Shown here: positions 54,101 to 64,000 of the stretch, one piece after another
Numbering within the stretch: position 1 is the first letter of the stretch
Layout: each line of letters opens with the position of its first letter
Origin: Parapristionchus giblindavisi
Lineage: Eukaryota > Nematoda > Chromadorea > Rhabditida > Diplogasteridae
Reading direction: 5' to 3'
Assembly (NCBI GenBank): GCA_943737045.1
Contig: CALSFV010000220.1
Coordinates: 620,001-684,000 of the forward strand
DNA length: 64,000 nucleotides
Program-made: the position numbers and the translations under genes
The notes under the pieces: model-generated
Told to the model about the DNA's origin: nothing
Databases searched by the model: none
Seen by the model: the letters and a program-made list of their open reading frames with translations, nothing else

Positions 54101-57100
54101 ATTTGGAGTGGTTAGAGAAACCTGAAAATGTCACATTTCTAAAACTTCTGGTTATCACTGTTAACAGATAGAAGATAATTGGAATGGAAATATTATTTCG
54201 TTGAGGAGAAACTAGATATTTTTGTCAAGTCTAACAAGGGAACTACCCCAGCTTGCTTTTTTCAAACTGTATGAAATTTTGCATAGGCATTGCTGAACAT
54301 ATTATAAGATCAGGTGTGAAGTCTAGAAATTCTGGCATGCAATAGCCGAGCCAGAAAATTGGTCCAAAGTTTTGACCCAGGTGCAGTTAAGTTTCACACG
54401 CTCTGTGTCAAAACGATTTTACGATTCATGGTCTGTTCCCTGAAGGGAAAGAACAAGTGGATCGGTGATGTAGTGGCGAAGTGTCTTCGGTTACTTGGCA
54501 ATAGTAGTTGGTTCGATGCCGCTATGCTGCTGCATTTTTTTGCATTTTTTCAGAGATCGATAAATAGTTGATTCTTTGATTTCATGAAATTCATACTCGT
54601 TTTCAATTAAACGATTGATCTACCACAACCTATTTTGTACGGCGATAATCACTTTTTTGTCATTCCGTGTCGTATATTCCCAATGTTTTCTTCCGACAGA
54701 GTCATTGGTCGACTGATTCAAGTCTTTGGGACCCCTCAGGACGCATCGCTGCTTACTCGGAGAGAGTCAAAAGTCGCTCAAGAACTAATCAATATTCTTC
54801 GCAGCGGTGAAGAAGGAGACTTGGACGTTCAATCGGAGTCTGTTCTGTTAAGGGATGAAGACGAGGAAGCGAACCCTGACTGGAATGCTGATGATGATGA
54901 TCTTTCGTATATAGGAGCAGCTGCGGAGGATGAAATGTACTTTGGAAGGGTCAAAGTATCAAAGAAAGAGGTATGTTACTGCACAATATCTCTTTCATTC
55001 TTCGATGTCTGCTACTTGTTCATCCCCTATTGTTCAATAGTTTCATTCATCAAATGTGCTGTTTGTGATAACACTTTTTGCTTTATTCATTTCATTGAGA
55101 ATTACCATTATTGTTGATGTTCATCTATTTATTTCATCTTATTTTGTGCTTCTCTGCTCATCTCTTGATTCTCTTTCCTTTCATATTTGAACTCCAAGTT
55201 TCTCCCTATTCATCTCCAATATTGTAATGTTCTGTTCTGTTCTTATTGTAATATTGCAATGTTCTGTTGTGATGATTAATTACATTAAATGTGCTACCAC
55301 CATGTCCGATCATTATCAAGTTACAAACGATAAATACGCAATATGAAATTTAGATTGGTCAAGAGAATACTTTATTATTTAAATTTTACTATTGAATAAA
55401 CATTTATTGAATTTTTATCGATCTCTGAAAAAATGCAAAAAAATGCAGCAGCATAGCGGCATCGAACCAACTACTATTGCCAAGTAACCGAAGACACTTC
55501 GCCACTACACCACCGATCCACTTGTTCTTTCCCTTCAGGGAACAGACCATGAATCGTAAAATCGTTTTGACACAGAGCGTGTGAAACTTAACTGCACCTG
55601 GGTCAAAACTTTGGACCAATTTTCTGGCTCGGCTATTGCATGCCAGAATTTCTAGACTTCACACCTGATCTTATAATATGTTCAGCTATGCCTATGCAAA
55701 ATTTCATACAGTTTGAAAAAAGCAAGCTGGGGTAGTTCCCTTGTAAGTACTTATAGGTGTGGATCATCCAAGAATAGAACAGTATATAGAACACTGTAAA
55801 TGAACACAAAGGATATATACCTTAGAGCATATACAATGGATAACTTACACTTGGCAAAGATTGGCAGCTCTTCGACGGACTCAGGATATTGGAACCGAAC
55901 GATGAGGTTGAGAGGTTGGAGGAAATGTCGGAGAAGTCGGAGAGGCTATTGCTGCAATGATCAATATTAAACATAATATCATACATATGACGTTGGAGAT
56001 AGCAAACGATTTACCAAATTTTATTTAGTAATATGTGTAATTATAATAGATAGCCACACGCTTTTAATTAAATAATAAATGTTCATTCTCTTTCTTCATT
56101 ACTGCATTATAATATTCCATTAGAGAAGAGTGTTGGAATGACACCCACAAGGGCCAAAGCGATCAAGAGGAAGACCAGAATTGAGATGGAAGGATGAATT
56201 TGCGAAGATAATCGAGCCAGGATTTATGAACGTTGACACAAGGATCAATGGAACCATATCATGTCACTACAGATCCGGTGACCCACCGCTTAGTTGATCT
56301 CGATAAAGTGTTTAAATGTAAAATGTAAAATACTCCATTATACATAATACGGCATATTGAAAGATATATGATATAAAACTATTTATGGAATATAAACAGC
56401 ATTAATTTTATACAATTAGGTATGAGAAATGATTCACCTTTTTGCACATGTCCTATGGTACTGCTTAAGATTCTCGGGATAGATTCGAGAACTATTCGCA
56501 CGCTCAACGCTCTTTGCCTGAAAAAAAAAACAAGTTATAACTTAAATAAAATAAATGAAAATCCAATAGTAGGTACAGTTATATTACGAATATTAGGGCA
56601 ATCATTGAATAATTTTAGTTGGATAAAGATCGAAAACATACCTCCACATTTGACGGCAAATACTTTCCTTCTGGTATACGATACAGGAAGATGCAATGTC
56701 TTCTCTGTTCTTCGGCGTCACCAGTGATTGCAAGTGCTCCACAGAAGAAGGTTAACTGCAATAAAGCAACCATTGATGCAATCTATTTACTGTCATAAAT
56801 TGTTTGTTTTATCTGTTTTGTTACTAATTGTTCTCATCACAACCTGGTTAAATTCTCAAATACATAAACTAAGAATGAAGACAATACCTGATACACATAA
56901 CAAAAGGCGACGGAGACACAAGCATACAGACAGAAGAGCTGAATACCAGGAAGATCAGTGATACATCCAATGGCGAATGAGAGAATATCTGTGATGTTCG
57001 TGATGCTCACAGCGACACCTTAAATTATGAAATTAATTTATTTATGATTTTCGCACGTCAAAGGCGTTCGCTTGGTTGTGTACATTGCAGAATAGGGAAA

Positions 57101-60100
57101 TCCCATTTTTGCTCTTTTCATCATATTTCCATGCCTCTGAATAGTTGTCAACTCAATTGGAATTACTGACCAGCGTGAGCGAGAGTCTGCGACATTCTAG
57201 TAATCACAGGCCTATTCGGGTCTGTCTGCTCCCAGCAGGCAACCATAATGAACATATCGTCGATGCCGATAGCTGAAATTGTTGATCACTGAACTCCGAT
57301 CTTTCATTTTTTAATTAATTCACACTAGATGGACTCGAGCATTGATAGCAATAATTTTATTTTATCATCTCATTGATTTCATTTCATTGATTTTTTACAC
57401 TTGAAATTTCTTATAATTTAACAATATAAGTGTATACCAATGATTAAGAAGGGGATGATAGTATTGATGACATTGTAGTTGACACCAAGAATCATCAAGA
57501 ATCCGAATCCACTTGTGATCGACATCAAAGTGGTCAAGAGACCTACAAAGCGTTATTTACCAAAGATTCACATTTTTTGTTTGTATTGTGACATCTGTTT
57601 CATCAGAGTCATTGAAAGGATTAGTGAAAGGATCTGCAGTATTTTATTCCGTTACAATAATGATTAGTTAGTTCTTTGCTCTGATTACTCATACAATATT
57701 TCATGAAACAATTATATTAACAATAAACGATATTAACAATAACGATAATATCTCTATCTCATAATATCTCAAATATATCTATAATATCAATTACGATATC
57801 TCACCAGCCACTGCCAGATATGGTTTACTCCGTATCAAGTCAATCCCTTTGCCTGGCCGTCGTTTCATGCAGAACGAGAAGATGAGAGCATAGGCCGAGA
57901 GAGACGTGAACGAAATGACGAAATTGGGCACAAATCGGTCTGCATTCTCGTCGAGACCATCCTAGATTTGAATTGTTGAAAGTCTGGTTTTGTCAAGCAT
58001 TTATCGTATCTTTTAGAAAAAAAGATTATGTTAATCGATTATGAATTAAAGCTTTTCAGAAAAGTAATCAATTCATACAATGCTATACCATACACTAAAC
58101 TACTAAACTAGACATGTACTACATGTACCATGTATTAAACATACTTGTAGTGACTGATAATGAGCGAAACTGATTGTGATGAGTTCTGAAGAGTAGATAT
58201 GTAGCAAGAACTTCTCGATTGCATATGAGAGATCGGATGAGTACCTGAGATGATTTCATTTATTCCAAGATAGATTATGTTATTTGATTATAAATTTTAA
58301 AATATGTGAAGAAAACGAATGAGATTTTTTTTATATTGGAGTGTGCTAATCGATGTGGAACATGAATATGCAAAATTATTCGGTTCTCCATTCAGGATAT
58401 CACGTCGACACACGAAGGCAACACGATCAATACAAACCTTGAGACAACTTCATCGTCTTGTTTAAGGAAATAGAACAGTTGCGTGATCTTGGCCTCTTGA
58501 ACAGTGTGATTGTTCTTGTACAAGACGACATCTCCGAGGGTCGTTCCGAGATAGACCGGAGTGTCCTGAATATTATTTATTGTTGTTATAAATTTATTTT
58601 GCACATAAAACTACTACACAATGGAGAAACCTCATGACAACAAAAACTACGTTGACGCCCAGGTGCGTCAAGGGTTACACCAAGCGCGCCAACAAGATCT
58701 ATTCGCTCATTTGTAGTGTTTGGAGGGAGACTGAGTATGTTTATATTTGGTCGATGTTTTCTTTGTTCTATTGTCAGTCTTTTGTTAAAAAAAACTGATT
58801 CCCATATCATTAATTGTCACTTATCAAGTTTTCGTTGATAAGGACTACGGAATTTTCGATGTTCACATCTTTTTCCTTCCTTATCCACGTCGTTCTCTCT
58901 CATACGTCCTCTTTTCTCTCACTGATTATTCTCGAATTCGATCCTATCTACTCTATCCGCTCCCATCACATGTAAGATCGAGGATTATCACGGATATGAT
59001 CACAATGATAGGAAAACTCTAGCATTTCATCAAAGTCTACAGGCTAGCTATTAGAGTAATAAACAGTCGTAAAGTTGGCGAACAGAAAAGACTTTGTCAA
59101 TTTTATGCAGTGAACTGTAGCAGCGTTCTAGTGATCATACGTCATAAATCCAATGTTTTGTATAGCAAGCAGTGGGAGGCATACCCACTAACCAATTATT
59201 GTCTACTTATTCCATTTTCTTCCTCTTCTTCTTCTTCTTCCATATATAACTATTACTACAATGGATCTGGCTTGAGGCCATTGAAGCATCGGCTAAGAGT
59301 AAACGTAGTTAGGAGTAGACATGAATAGAGAGAGAGAGGAAGTGGTAGAGAGAGGGAGGTAGAAAGACATGGAGAGAGGATAGAGAGAGAGAGAGAGGTA
59401 GAGGGAGGAAGATATAGAGAGATAGTCCTGTGCTTAGGATTACTTGTAATACACTCTCACAGAATACAGTAGATGGGGGAGAGATTAACAACTTTCCCTG
59501 ACCGGTTATAGGATTACGGAGTTTAAAGAGATAGAGAGGGAAAGTGCCGAGTGAGGATAAGAGGACATGACGAAATGAAGATACGAACAAGTAGCCATAA
59601 AATACAGTGTATACAATATTTATTATCAATGATTATCTATGCTTTATTAGGCGATTCTTGTTGATTATTCAACATCTATCTGCTTTTTTCCACCTAGATT
59701 TGTGCAATACGAATAAAAAGTAGGCTTAAAATGAAAATAATACCTGATTGCCTCCTCTCGGATAGGACAGATCGATGACTCTTCCCACTTTGTGTCGTTG
59801 TAGTAACATCTCGATGTGTTCATTGGCCATGCACTCCCAGTCATAGCTCATACAGAGATCCTGTAATGGTGTACGATATGACACATGTCATTTCTGAATA
59901 ACAATGACACCTGGCATATGACAGTTGTCACATTTGTGTATGACAACATTAATTTCTCACAAAACCAACTTCGCTTTTTAAAAATCATTTGATGTTACCA
60001 CTCTCATTGGAATATATTTGATCATGTAATACTGTCACTGTCATTCTGCTTATGCCACAGGTCAAATATCGCAATTCATCCCCGGACTCCCACGATTCAT

Positions 60101-62075
60101 TGGTCATACTGACTCCTATAGTAGTCTGAGCCGGATAAGATGTCTGTCCATCTAAGCAGTCCCTCCCTTTATAGTTGCCCACTCAATAGACAGACTCACT
60201 CTCTTTTTGTGCTGATCACTCATGTGTGGGCACGCTGTGGGAATCATAATGGAGAGCTGGTCTACCTCTCCCTCGCCCTGCCTCTTATCTCTCCCTCTTG
60301 AAATCCTCCTCCCCTCGTCTCTCTCTCCCCTCATTCCACTCTCGCTATCAAGGACAGCGAGATCTGCCAAGGCTGTCGGATACGAGATATTCGCGCACTC
60401 TTAACGACATTGATAACTATCACACTTGGCCCACCCCAATGCAGCCGTCTTATCATAAAGACATTTGATAATCACTAGTGTCAGGACCTTAACATGCTTT
60501 AGCCATGTGCTTACGACCTAAGGCTCAAGTCGTACACTTACTTGATAAGTCAGATTGAACTTCCGATCGTCGGTGGGAGTGGAGATATTCATGACGATCC
60601 ATTGATTGAGCATCTGTATCTCTCTCAGGATCGGCTCACGAAGTATTGAACCGCCATCTTTTGACTGAAAACAAGGACATCGACTTGGGGCTCATGGACC
60701 GAAGACCTAAGATTAATGTTACCAAAATCAACTCTTATCCTAACATCTTATCCCCCTCGTTCGAAAGACTATTTGTGAATTTTAGAACTTAAAGTAAAAA
60801 AGTACTGTAAGATCAAACCTTGATAAGAATATTAACGAATCGTTTGGTCACGAATGATTTGCCAGGGAGGAACTTGGTCTCATCAAGGGGCCACGTATCA
60901 GTGAACACCTTCAGTTCTCGTCGCCATCTAAAAACCAGATAAATGACAATAATAATATTAATAATTATTATTTTATTATAATAATTAATATTCACTCCAT
61001 TAATAGTCTTGCCACCATTTCATCATAATCATCTCTCATGGTATCTCAATGCAGTGTTCCTTAACTACACTATTGGGCACATTATCTAAGCTTATTCTTA
61101 TGAAAACAATTGAATGGCTTTATGCAAGATGGATAATACCAATAAGATCCCACAAACAACAATACATTGTCATGATAGAATGGAAGATCGGTTCCAGTGA
61201 GGATCTCTTAGTCGCTTATCCCGTTCTCTTTTCTTTTCGTTGTAAAAGCCAACTGAGTTAAAGCCGCGCACAAAGTCGAACTCTCTCTTTCTCCATCAAT
61301 TCTCTTTATATTTCGCATCCAAAAGATTCAACATCCTGAGCAAGGTCGATCGTAGCTATATCTTTATACGATAAGAATAGTTAGTCCGATGTAATCATTA
61401 AATAATTTTCAACAAGGTTAACGCAAATAAACAAATTGCACACGCGTGGCTTAATTCGATCACTGTTGTGATCACAATTGACTAGAACATGAGATGTATC
61501 CATAAACATTATAATGAGCAAGCATGCAACTATAAATTGTGACCGCAAAAGTCATCGAGGCTTACTCTTTTGAATGCTATCAGTAAGACAGTAACGATCA
61601 ACGAGTAAGAAAGTCAGTAACTTGCAAAACAAGTAAATATAAATATGAGTGTATCACCTTGCATCACTAGGAGTGAAGACAAAGGCGGGATCGTCCACTC
61701 GTAGTTCATTCATTCGAAGGAATCCAACAGAACAACAGCACGTGACGATGAGAGGAAGAACTATCAGAGGCCATCTGAATCATTCTCTTTCTTTTAATTA
61801 TATTAATAAATCTATTGTGAGTCATTGTTTGATTCTATCATTTTGATGAAAGTGTGGTCCAATTTGAATAAACATTGAATACATCATCTAACTTTATCTA
61901 ACTATCTGGACAACCAAGTGCAATCAATAATTAACGAAATATTTATGCAAATAAATAAATAAATAAAAACTATGAATGTAAATAAAATGGAGAACGCATA
62001 CCGTAACCGATGGGCGATGGGAGCGTACCACTCGAAGAGCTCCCTCACGTAGGGCTCTATCGAGTTGTAGCCCAT
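51181..62075 (-). CDS. Patched-related (PTR) sterol-sensing/RND-type membrane protein, 24 exons, 930 aa
   Basis: Member of the nematode patched-related family: two RND-like halves, each with one TM, a large extracellular loop, then a TM bundle. Exons 5' to 3': 62002-62075, 61658-61774, 60819-60927, 60542-60664, 59744-59860, 58438-58565, 58145-58244, 57805-57961, 57438-57542, 57171-57272, 56888-57018, 56642-56755, 56438-56517, 55849-55951, 54019-54121, 53674-53792, 53136-53254, 52772-52889, 52358-52489, 52225-52311, 51969-52104, 51747-51876, 51514-51610, 51181-51372; all phases agree. TM1 is PLIVLPLIVTCCCSVGF. The sterol-sensing domain spans about 257-459, with AIGIDDMFIMVACWEQT (GxDD, D348-D349). 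Ser-rich cytoplasmic loop (NSLSDFSDISSNLS). The second half ends with the matching TM10 motif IGFAVDLSAH (D834). Both acidic TM residues used for ion coupling in RND/Patched proteins are present, so it looks functional. Likely roles, by family, are membrane lipid/sterol handling in cuticle or secretion; the specific ortholog is unknown. Intron 14 holds a 1.5-kb transposon; intron 21 has a GC donor. Confidence 0.92.
51963..51968 (-). promoter_or_regulatory. GC-AG splice donor (AG|GCAAGT) of PTR intron 21
   Basis: The exon ends CCATCAG and is followed by GCAAGT, the consensus of rare GC-AG introns. Phase 1 joins to GTCTGGTG in the next exon, giving PSGLVIFVSIVSINIGVFG across the join, as expected in PTR TM regions. 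No GT donor nearby preserves the frame. Confidence 0.75.
53393..53586 (+). mobile_element. hAT-type MITE-C, 4-unit copy
   Basis: It starts CATAGGTCGAAAAGTATGTT and ends AGCTATTCGATCTATG, with four internal (G/A)ACCGGATTTTG units. The exact 8-bp duplication is ACCAAAAG (53385-53392 and 53587-53594). It lies in the PTR intron between exons 53136-53254 and 53674-53792. Confidence 0.9.
54464..54530 (+). ncRNA. tRNA-like module in inverted-repeat arm (mirror copy 55448-55514)
   Basis: TAGTGGCGAAGTG (54471-54483) fits a Pol III A box, and GGTTCGATGCC (54510-54520) fits a B box at about tRNA spacing; a T-rich run follows near 54535. The same module lies in reverse in the right arm. The stems are too degenerate for a functional tRNA. 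It suggests the arms were assembled from a SINE or tRNA pseudogene. Confidence 0.4.
54700..54970 (+). CDS. Acidic exon-like frame carried by the 1.5-kb element
   Basis: The block is preceded by an acceptor (CCGACAG) and followed by a strong donor (GAG|GTATGT). It encodes VIGRLIQVFGTPQDASLLTR, an amphipathic helix (ESKVAQELINILRSGEEGDL), an Asp/Glu-rich linker (NPDWNADDDDLSYIG) and AAAEDEMYFGRVKVSKKE. It is on the strand opposite to the host gene. It may be the first exon of a transposon protein whose remainder is lost, or a captured gene piece. Not recognised; an ATG at 54635 extends the frame upstream. Confidence 0.35.
58566..59743. other. Long PTR intron without further features
   Basis: A 1.18-kb intron between exons 58438-58565 and 59744-59860. 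It contains a CT/GA block near 59325-59420 and no recognisable element or nested gene. Confidence 0.5.
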
Positions 62076-62082
62076 TCAATGA

Positions 62083-62090
62083 CTGAAAGA
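62083..62090 (-). promoter_or_regulatory. Probable spliced-leader acceptor for the PTR gene
   Basis: TTCTTTCAG on the minus strand, 7 bases upstream of the ATG at 62075; a pyrimidine-rich tract precedes it. This supports the start codon. Confidence 0.55.
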
Positions 62091-64000
62091 AGGGGAAAGG
62101 TTGATTATACCACAGATAAGAAGAAATACGGTAAAGCAAGGCAGGAATTTCTGATAACTCAAAATATATGATCGGTTCAAAATAAAGATGATCGAATAAA
62201 TAGTTTGAAAAATAATGTGTTTATATTGGTAGCAGTCAGTGAATAAGAATAAAAGAGAAAAGTCCACAATCGAGATTGAAGAAAGACAAAAGCGAGAACA
62301 AGAAGAAGGTGGATATGATGAGACAGAATGGTGAGCGATTGCGCGCCAATATCTCCCTCTCACCCTCACCTTCTCTATCCCGATCACCTTTCTTCTTCCT
62401 CCCCTTTTAATTCGTCCTTGATGGCAAGCACACTTATGCCCACAGGCTGAGGAGATTCAACCCCTGTTACTAATATCTCGCCTCCGTCCTCCTCTTCTCC
62501 TCTCCTCTCTCCTCCCCTCCCTCTCTTCTCTCTCCTCCCCTCTCCTCTCTTCTCTCTCCTCCCCTCCCTCTCTTCTTTCTCCTCCCCTCCCTCTCTTCTC
62601 TCTCCCCCCTCCCCTGTCCTCTTCTCGCTTCTCTCTAAAGAGGAAAAGAATGAGGAGTAAGACGAACCGGTGTTACTTGGCGGCGCGCACATACAGCATA
62701 TATTACGCAAACAAGATGGACACAGATCGGAGTAGAGGAGGAGGAGAAGGGGAGGACAAGAAACACTAGACAGATATCACGAGATACTACTTTCAATCTG
62801 TTTAAAGATGATCAATTGAAAAGAAAAAGTGAAATAATAATATGTTGAATATCCACAGTGATCATTTTGCTTGAACGCTAGACGGTCATTTTAAAAGGTT
62901 TATTTGTTTTTTAGCGGCTCAGTCATTGAAAATTGAGATAATAGGTGGGATAAGAGAAGCAGCGATCATTGGGCAAGATGAAAGTATGATATGAACATAT
63001 CCTTACGATGACATACCGTAACCTCTGTCCACTAGAGACATCATGGAATGTAACAATGACAATAGAGAGATTGAACGGCGGATGGTACATCAAAAGGATA
63101 AAGATCCTTTTTTTTCTTTGGACATAGTACAAGGATACTTGAATGGTGTTCATAACGCGTGATCAACCCCTCAATGGGGCCCCGTTAGGATTTTTCCAAA
63201 GGAAGAAAAAAAGGGAGACGAGTGGACTGGCGCTTAAGAGTGTTGAATGACGACTAGAAGAGGATGGGAGGTTGATATTTCTAGTGGCCTCTCGGCTCAT
63301 ATCACCCTCACACACAGAAGTTTCATTGGGAAAGGAAATGAGTGAATGAATAGTACAGGTCCACAACTAGATGAAGAGACGATGATTTGCATAAGAAAAG
63401 AATCGAAGCATCTGGGTCAGTCAAGTGTGGAAGAAGAGAGGAACAAGGATAAGAAAGAATGAAGAAACAATAGGGGAGATTATGAATGTGATGATTGTAT
63501 TGCAGTTCCGGTTGATTGAAAAGAGTCTAATGAAAATGTTATATGATGAAGTACTCTACACTCTATTTAGATAGTGGCCTATAATATATCCAGATGGCAT
63601 AGAAATATTGTGTGACACATAGATCGTCGATAAGGGCTAGAAAAAATTGTTTAAAAATGTCGCAGAATATTTCAAACAGTAAGAACAGATTATCATCACA
63701 ATTAATATAACAGGTTCTATGAGAAGACCTACCCTCCTCATAGACTACTCAAAATTTCACGTATAACACACAGCGTTCTCATGACTTTCAAAGCAAGAAC
63801 GACCGCTCAACATACAAACTCTCTCGAATACAATGGTCTCTCCTTTGTCTTGCTTTGGAAGAAAAATGGCTTGGACCAGAATAATGTGAACAGGCTATCT
63901 GAAAATTGATGGGTTGATTTTTTTAAACTTTTAGACGGTAATTCAAAAACCAAAGATCAGAAACCGATTTTCTTGACCTATGAATACATACTTTCACTGC
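62091..64000. other. PTR upstream region with CT tracts; no gene seen
   Basis: A strong pyrimidine tract (about 62465-62640) is built of imperfect ~33-bp units of CTCTTCTCTCTCCTCCCCTCC type. The remaining sequence to the window edge has no supported exon. Confidence 0.5.

Larger units (their letters stand above)
54235..55743. mobile_element. 1.5-kb element with ~330-bp terminal inverted repeats, in PTR intron 14
   Basis: The left repeat starts CAAGGGAACTACCCCAGC and the right ends GCTGGGGTAGTTCCCTTG. The arms (about 54235-54563 and 55415-55743) differ at only a few positions, so the insertion is young. TAA flanks both ends (54232-54234 and 55744-55746); a 3-bp TAA/TTA duplication is typical of PIF/Harbinger, but the class is not proven. 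The arms contain tRNA-like A and B boxes. The core carries an acidic exon-like frame (54700-54970). No transposase catalytic region is recognised. Confidence 0.85.

Noticed and set aside
55849..55951. Alternative frame of this PTR exon (RFQYPESVEELPIFAK)
   Set aside because: It looks protein-like but leaves incompatible phase with both neighbouring exons, while the Ser-rich frame joins cleanly on both sides.

Overview
This is a eukaryotic window, almost certainly from a nematode. Genes are split into many small exons (about 40-250 bp). Introns have GT..(T)TTTCAG borders, and all three complete genes have a strong acceptor-like TTTCAG/TTCAG 1-15 bp before the ATG, as expected for spliced-leader trans-splicing. 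One gene belongs to the patched-related (PTR) family that is expanded in nematodes. A clade V, Pristionchus-like (diplogastrid) genome would fit the exon density and the heavy load of palindromic MITEs, but the species is inference.

Layout. 1-12.3 kb has no convincing host gene: GA/CT-rich low-complexity DNA, a 28-base G run, a 620-bp Tc1/mariner-type MITE, two MITE-B copies and a ~3.1-kb inverted duplication (8002-11125) carrying two copies of a conserved transposon-like reading frame. 12311-28483 (+) is a complete 24-exon KDM2/JHDM1-type JmjC histone demethylase, 765 aa, whose introns hold at least a dozen mobile elements. 28.5-33.4 kb holds a MULE-like foldback element with a 9-bp target-site duplication (TSD), a decayed DEAD-box helicase fragment (+), further MITEs and a hAT-type element with an 8-bp TSD. 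39793-33479 (-) is an 18-exon SLC13 (NaDC/NaCT/INDY) transporter, about 677 aa. 39.8-51.2 kb has no gene that I can support. 62075-51181 (-) is a complete 24-exon patched-related protein, 930 aa. The last 2 kb is gene-free and contains CT tracts.

The three genes do not form an obvious pathway: one is a nuclear chromatin enzyme, the other two are membrane proteins. The unusual content is the mobile-element landscape. It includes a hAT MITE family with four copies that each have exact 8-bp TSDs and carry 1, 2, 4 and 4 internal repeat units; a second 8-bp-TSD MITE family; several long foldbacks inside introns of the demethylase gene; tRNA-like modules in or beside repeats; and two short intron motifs, GATCTTTGATC and GTACGGTA, that recur in sense orientation in unrelated genes. 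I did not find a clearly novel multi-gene system. All exon models were built by eye, using open frame, splice signals and phase continuity, without transcript or database support.
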